A stretch of DNA of 64,000 nt, taken from positions 36,042,713 through 36,106,712 of the forward strand of contig CM024755.1 of NCBI GenBank assembly GCA_014218235.1. Reading direction: 5' to 3'. Of this stretch, positions 63,159 through 64,000 are shown one piece after another. The first letter of the stretch is position 1. Every line of letters starts with the position of its first letter. Under the pieces are notes generated by a model. That model did not search any database. It was not told where the DNA came from and saw only the letters and a program-made list of their open reading frames with translations. The stretch is from Colocasia esculenta. Lineage: Eukaryota; Streptophyta; Magnoliopsida; Alismatales; Araceae. Made by a program: the position numbers and the translations under genes.

Positions 63159-64000
63159 TCGGAGATAGTGCAAAACCTGGAAAGACAGGTTCAATCTTTG
63201 CGGCACGGTCAGCGCCAGACGCTAATGTACCTAAGGACCATGCAGGAAAGTCTGACAACCCTCCAGCAAGGACTCCAGGGGCCTGTAGGCACACCTACGC
63301 CCCGGACGCGCCCTCCCTGCGGGGGGTGGATCTCGGAGGAGTCTTCAAACCCGTCTGATGATGAAATCGCCGGAAGATTATATTCCTTCCCGCGCCATCG
63401 GACACTGGCACTCTACCGTACCTGCCTGCGAGCAGGATTATTAGGCTGCCAGCCGCCAACAAGCGTCCCGCCAAACTACTGCATATACCATCAAGATGCA
63501 GGGCACGCGTTAGAGGACTGCCACGTCTTTAAAGACAAGGTTAAAGCATGGGTCAACCAAGGGATCATCGACTTGGGCAATGCCCGTGTCAACCCGCCGC
63601 AGCCTCACATTCGCGAATGGACAGACCATTCAGCTGACGTTATCACGCATACAGTCAACGTCATCAACCCACTGGAAATTTATACACCGGCGGCTTTCAC
63701 TTTCCCGGACCCGGATATGATAGAAGGCGGCTCATCTGGCGAAGCCCCCACCTGGTGGTGCCCGGGAGGGAGAATTCCCCACCACAATCGCTTGGCGACC
63801 GGAAATGTTGGGGAGATCTTCGAAAAGCTTCTGCAACGAGGTGTCGTGATGGCCCACACACCGCCACCGACGTACACTGAAAGGAAGTTGAATCACCCCA
63901 TGTACTGTCGATATCACGCCATGCTGCTGCACCCTACGGACAGATGTCCTGATGTCCGGGATTGGATCGAGTCCTTATCCGAAAGGGGAAGATCGACCCG
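63159..64000 (+). CDS. Gag continuation of element C with second and third knuckles (runs off window)
   Basis: The same frame after the TAG stays open to the last base. It has a coiled-coil VQNLERQVQSLRHGQ, knuckle 2 CIYHQDAGHALEDC near 63481, SVNVI-like NVINPL, and knuckle 3 CRYHAMLLHPTDRC near 63907, then WIESLSERG. The order is identical to the 640-residue gag frame of element A. Confidence 0.85.

Larger units (their letters stand above)
58602..64000 (+). mobile_element. element C: 5' LTR, PBS and gag of plus-strand Tat element (partial)
   Basis: LTR 58602-60302, PBS 60306-60323, gag frame from 60462 to the window edge. It was inserted into the integrase of B2. Pol and the 3' LTR lie beyond the window. 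The gag shows no frame shift, only three TAG codons, so it is fairly young. Confidence 0.9.

Overview
The window is nuclear DNA of a vascular plant with a large, repeat-rich genome. Nearly all of it is nested LTR retrotransposon sequence of the Ty3/gypsy superfamily, Tat-type. The evidence is long LTRs, a very large Gag with C-x2-H-x4-H-x4-C knuckles, two successive RNase H domains (the second of the archaeal-like type), an integrase with a GPY/F module and no chromodomain, and a plant mobile domain (PMD) gene antisense to pol. The one recognisable host-type coding piece is a single Dicer-like helicase exon. The species cannot be told from this sequence.

Layout. 1-4900: 3' end of a plus-strand element (L1) with its 3' LTR. 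4901-13498: plus-strand gag/pol fragment (H), split by a solo LTR (6061-10367, 5-bp target duplication) that itself holds a 1438-bp foldback, hAT-like element (7239-8676, 8-bp duplication). 13499-19150: 3' LTR and 3' non-coding part of a minus-strand element (B1), ending in hairpin arrays. 19151-43433: an almost complete 24-kb minus-strand element (A). Its 5' LTR is 39922-43433, followed by PBS, gag, PR-RT-RH-aRH, INT, hairpin arrays, the antisense PMD gene at 22866-27269, the PPT and a slightly truncated 3' LTR at 19151-22679. 43434-49254: PMD gene and arrays of a related element (A2) into which A inserted. 49270-51669: a 2.4-kb island holding a foldback-element fragment, Copia and LINE reverse-transcriptase scraps and the Dicer-like exon. 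51670-58601: 3' LTR, arrays and integrase tail of minus-strand element B2. 58602-64000: 5' LTR, PBS and gag of plus-strand element C, which runs off the window.

How the parts relate. The LTRs supply the gag-pol promoter. In element A, and apparently in B2 and C, the U3 repeat array sits between two divergent TATA boxes, so the LTR could also drive the antisense PMD gene. That gene is predicted to have five exons; four phase-1 introns are conserved between A and A2. Antisense introns would survive retrotransposition because the genomic RNA is made from the other strand.

Most unusual signal. LTRs and 3' non-coding regions are filled with tandem short hairpins. Loops and inner bases are conserved while stem arms change in a compensatory way, for example TTAGCC/GGCTAA, CTTGGTC/GACCAAG, TTCGGCC/GGCCGAA and ATCTGGCC/GGCCAGAT. 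At least six independent families show this. It implies either selection for structure or a template-switch process that regenerates perfect hairpins during reverse transcription. All conclusions come from reading the sequence by eye; no database search was possible.
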